Source: Coccinella septempunctata (lineage: Eukaryota; Arthropoda; Insecta; Coleoptera; Coccinellidae). From it: DNA of 64,000 bases. Positions 61,401 through 64,000 of the stretch are shown here, one piece after another. The notes beneath the pieces are model-generated. The model was not told the origin of the DNA and ran no database searches. It worked only from the letters and a program-made list of their open reading frames with translations. The translations under genes were made by a program, and so were the position numbers. The DNA is taken from assembly GCF_907165205.1 (NCBI RefSeq), contig NC_058194.1, positions 124,001-188,000 on the forward strand, written 5' to 3'. The number at the start of each line of letters is the position of its first letter. Within the stretch, counting starts at the first letter, position 1.

Positions 61401-64000
61401 GTTCGGACTCTGAAAATTCCACATATAGTAAAACATGATTTTCTTATTTTTCAAAAACTAGGGAAGGTATGAACGGGAAACTTCGTAGGAAGTAGTATCT
61501 CACCTAACTCAACCCAAATCGACGATGAAAACCATAGGTCACGCTTCATATAAGAAAGTCGTTCGGACTCTGAAAATTCCACATATAGTAAAATGTGAGG
61601 TTCGGAGACATAATTTTCTTTTTTTCAAAAATTAGGGAAGGTATGAACGGGAAACTTCGTAGGAAGTAGTATTTCACCTAATCACACCCAAATCGACGAT
61701 AAAAACCATAGGTCACGCTTCATATAAGAAAGTCGTTCGGACTCTGAAAATTCCACATATAGTAAAATGCGAGGTTCGGAGACATAATTTTTTTTTTTTC
61801 AAAAATTAGGGAAGGTATGAACGGGAAACTTCGTAGGAAGTAGTATCTTACCTAATTCAACCCAAATCGACGATAAAAACCATGGGTCACGCTTCATATA
61901 AAAAAGTCGTTCGGACTCTGAAAATTCCACATATAGTAAAATGTGAGGTTCGAGGACATGATTTTCGTATTTTTCAAAAATTAGCAGAGTTATGAACGGA
62001 AAACTTCCTAGGAAGTGGTATCTCACCTAATTCAACCCAAATCGACGATAAAAACCATAGGTCACGCTTCATATAAGAAAGTCGTTCGGACTCGGAAAAT
62101 TCCACATATGGTGAAATGTGAGGTTCGAGCGACATGATTTCCTCATTTTTCAAAAACTACTGAAGGAATGTTCGAAAAACATCTCAGGACGTAGTATCGT
62201 ACCTATACCAACTCAAATCAATGATAAAAACCATAGGTCACGCTTCATATAAGAAAGTCGTTCGGACTCTGAAAATTCCACATATAGTAAAATGTGAGGT
62301 TCGGAGACATAATTTTCTTTTTTTCAAAAACTAGGGAAGGTATGAACGGGAAACTTCGTAGGAAGTAGTATTTCACCTAATTACACCCAAATCGACGATA
62401 AAAACCATAGGTCACGCTTCATATAAGAAAGTCGTTCGGACTCTGAAAATTCCACATATAGTAAAATGTGAGGTTCGGAGACATAATTTTCTTTTTTTCA
62501 AAAATTAGGGAAGGTATGAACGGGAAACTTCGTAGGAAGTAGTATTTCACCTAATTACACCCAAATCGACGATAAAAACCATAGGTCACGCTTCATATAA
62601 GAAAGTCGTTCGGACTCTGAAAATTCCACATATAGTAAAATGTGAGGTTCGGAGACATAATTTTCTTTTTTTCAAAAACTAGGGAAGGTATGAACGGGAA
62701 ACTTCGTAGGAAGTAGTATCTCACCTAATTCAACCCAAATCGACGATAAAAACCATAGGTCACGTTTCATATAAGAAAGTCGTTCGGACTCTGAAAATTC
62801 CACATATAGTAAAATGTGAGGTTCGGAGACATAATTTTCTTTTTTTCAAAAATTAGGGAAGGTATGAACGGGAAACTTCGTAGGAAGTAGTATTTCACCT
62901 AATTACACCCAAATCGACGATAAAAACCATAGGTCACGCTTCATATAAGAAAGTCGTTCGGACTCTGAAAATTCCACATATAGTAAAATGTGAGGTTCGG
63001 AGACATAATTTTCTTTTTTTCAAAAATTAGGGATGGTATGAACGGGAAACTTCGTAGGAAGTAGTATTTCACCTAATTACACCCAAATCGACGATAAAAA
63101 CCATAGGTCACGCTTCATATAAGAATGTCGTTCGGACTCTGAAAATTCCACATATAGTAAAATGTGAGGTTCGGAGACATAATTTTCTTTTTTTCAAAAA
63201 TTAGGGAAGGTATGAACGGGAAACTTCGTAGGAAGTAGTATTTCACCTAATTACACCCAAATCGACGATAAAAACCATAGGTCACGCTTCATATAAGAAA
63301 GTCGTTCGGACTCTGAAAATTCCACATATAGTAAAACATGATTTTCTTATTTTTCAAAAACTAGGGAAGGTATGAACGGGAAACTTCGTAGGAAGTAGTA
63401 TCTCACCTAACTCAACCCAAATCGACGATAAAAACCATAGGTCACGCTTCATATAAGAAAGTCGTTCGGACTCTGAAAATTCCACATATAGTAAAATGTG
63501 AGGTTCGGAGACATAATTTTCTTTTTTTCAAAAATTAGGGAAGGTATGAACGGGAAACTTCGTAGGAAGTAGTATTTCACCTAATCACACCCAAATCGAC
63601 GATAAAAACCATAGGTCACGCTTCATATAAGAAAGTCGTTCGGACTCTGAAAATTCCACATATAGTAAAATGTGAGGTTCGGAGACATAATTTTCTTTTT
63701 TTCAAAAATTAGGGAAGGTATGAACGGGAAACTTCGTAGGAAGTAGTATCTCACCTAACTCAACCCAAATCGACGATAAAAACCATAGGTCACGCTTCAT
63801 ATAAGAAAGTCGTTCGGACTCTGAAAATTCCACATATAGTAAAATGTGAGGTTCGGAGACATAATTTTCTTTTTTTCAAAAATTAGGGAAGGTATGAACG
63901 GGAAACTTCGTAGGAAGTAGTATTTCACCTAATTACACCCAAATCGACGATAAAAACCATAGGTCACGCTTCATATAAGAAAGTCGTTCGGACTCTGAAA
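55406..64000. repeat. 175-bp satellite array A5 (continues past window)
   Basis: At least 49 monomers. It starts like A4 monomer for monomer. Markers at 57451, 59354, 61430 and 63333 are spaced 1,903, 2,076 and 1,903 bp, so it keeps one monomer that A4 has lost between its first two markers. The right end lies outside the window. Confidence 0.96.

Larger units (their letters stand above)
47828..64000. repeat. Higher-order repeat unit U5 (long form, incomplete at right edge)
   Basis: Fifth unit. It carries the long block at 50445-55295 and an array starting at 55406 that is still running at the window end; no right flank is seen. A single-base marker is tctcggctag at 47876-47885, where U1-U4 read tctcagctag. 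Confidence 0.93.

Overview
This window is repetitive eukaryotic nuclear DNA, most likely from an arthropod and probably an insect. I see no intact host protein gene, rRNA gene or tRNA gene. The organism call rests on the transposon remnants: Jockey-type and RTE-type non-LTR retrotransposons, a BEL/Pao LTR retrotransposon and a Penelope-like element occur together, with (TA)n microsatellites and a long AT-rich satellite. Nothing looks bacterial: no operons and no long intact reading frames.

The window is a head-to-tail series of five copies of one higher-order unit. U1 is 1-6480, U2 6481-13320, U3 13321-28228, U4 28229-47827, and U5 47828-64000 runs off the right edge. Each unit has the same order: (a) a noncoding core of about 1.7 kb with several good hairpins; (b) degraded transposon pieces (a non-LTR reverse transcriptase fragment, then a BEL/Pao pol fragment, both on the minus strand); (c) in U3-U5 only, a further block of about 4.85 kb made of nested transposon remnants; (d) a tandem array of a ~175-bp satellite monomer; (e) a 485-bp flank that leads into the next core. 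The arrays take up about 33.8 kb, just over half the window. Their lengths are 3.3, 3.6, 6.8, 11.5 and at least 8.6 kb, and this accounts for most of the difference in unit length.

The long block runs left to right as: the 5' part of the BEL/Pao fragment (minus), a Jockey-like ORF1/gag remnant (plus), a long degraded Jockey-like ORF2 with endonuclease and reverse transcriptase (minus), a ~270-bp foldback element, an RTE-type C-terminal tail (plus), a (TA)n run, and a Penelope-like GIY-YIG endonuclease fragment (minus). U1 and U2 lack this block. The junction cuts through both the BEL/Pao and the Penelope-like reading frames at a 4-bp TAGA microhomology, so the short form is a deletion of the long form.

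The transposon copies carry the same stops and frameshifts in every unit, so they decayed before the units were amplified and now travel as passengers. The units themselves look recently amplified: U3-tail/U4-start and U4-tail/U5-start are collinear at a constant offset of 19,599 bp. Inside the long arrays there is a second level of order, a ~3,979-bp block made of 1,903- and 2,076-bp sub-blocks.

The architecture (promoter-like subrepeats, a short flank, then a hairpin-rich region) resembles a ribosomal intergenic spacer. Some short motifs resemble insect RNA polymerase I start sites or a 5S C-box. No rRNA coding sequence is present in 64 kb, so this stays a hypothesis.
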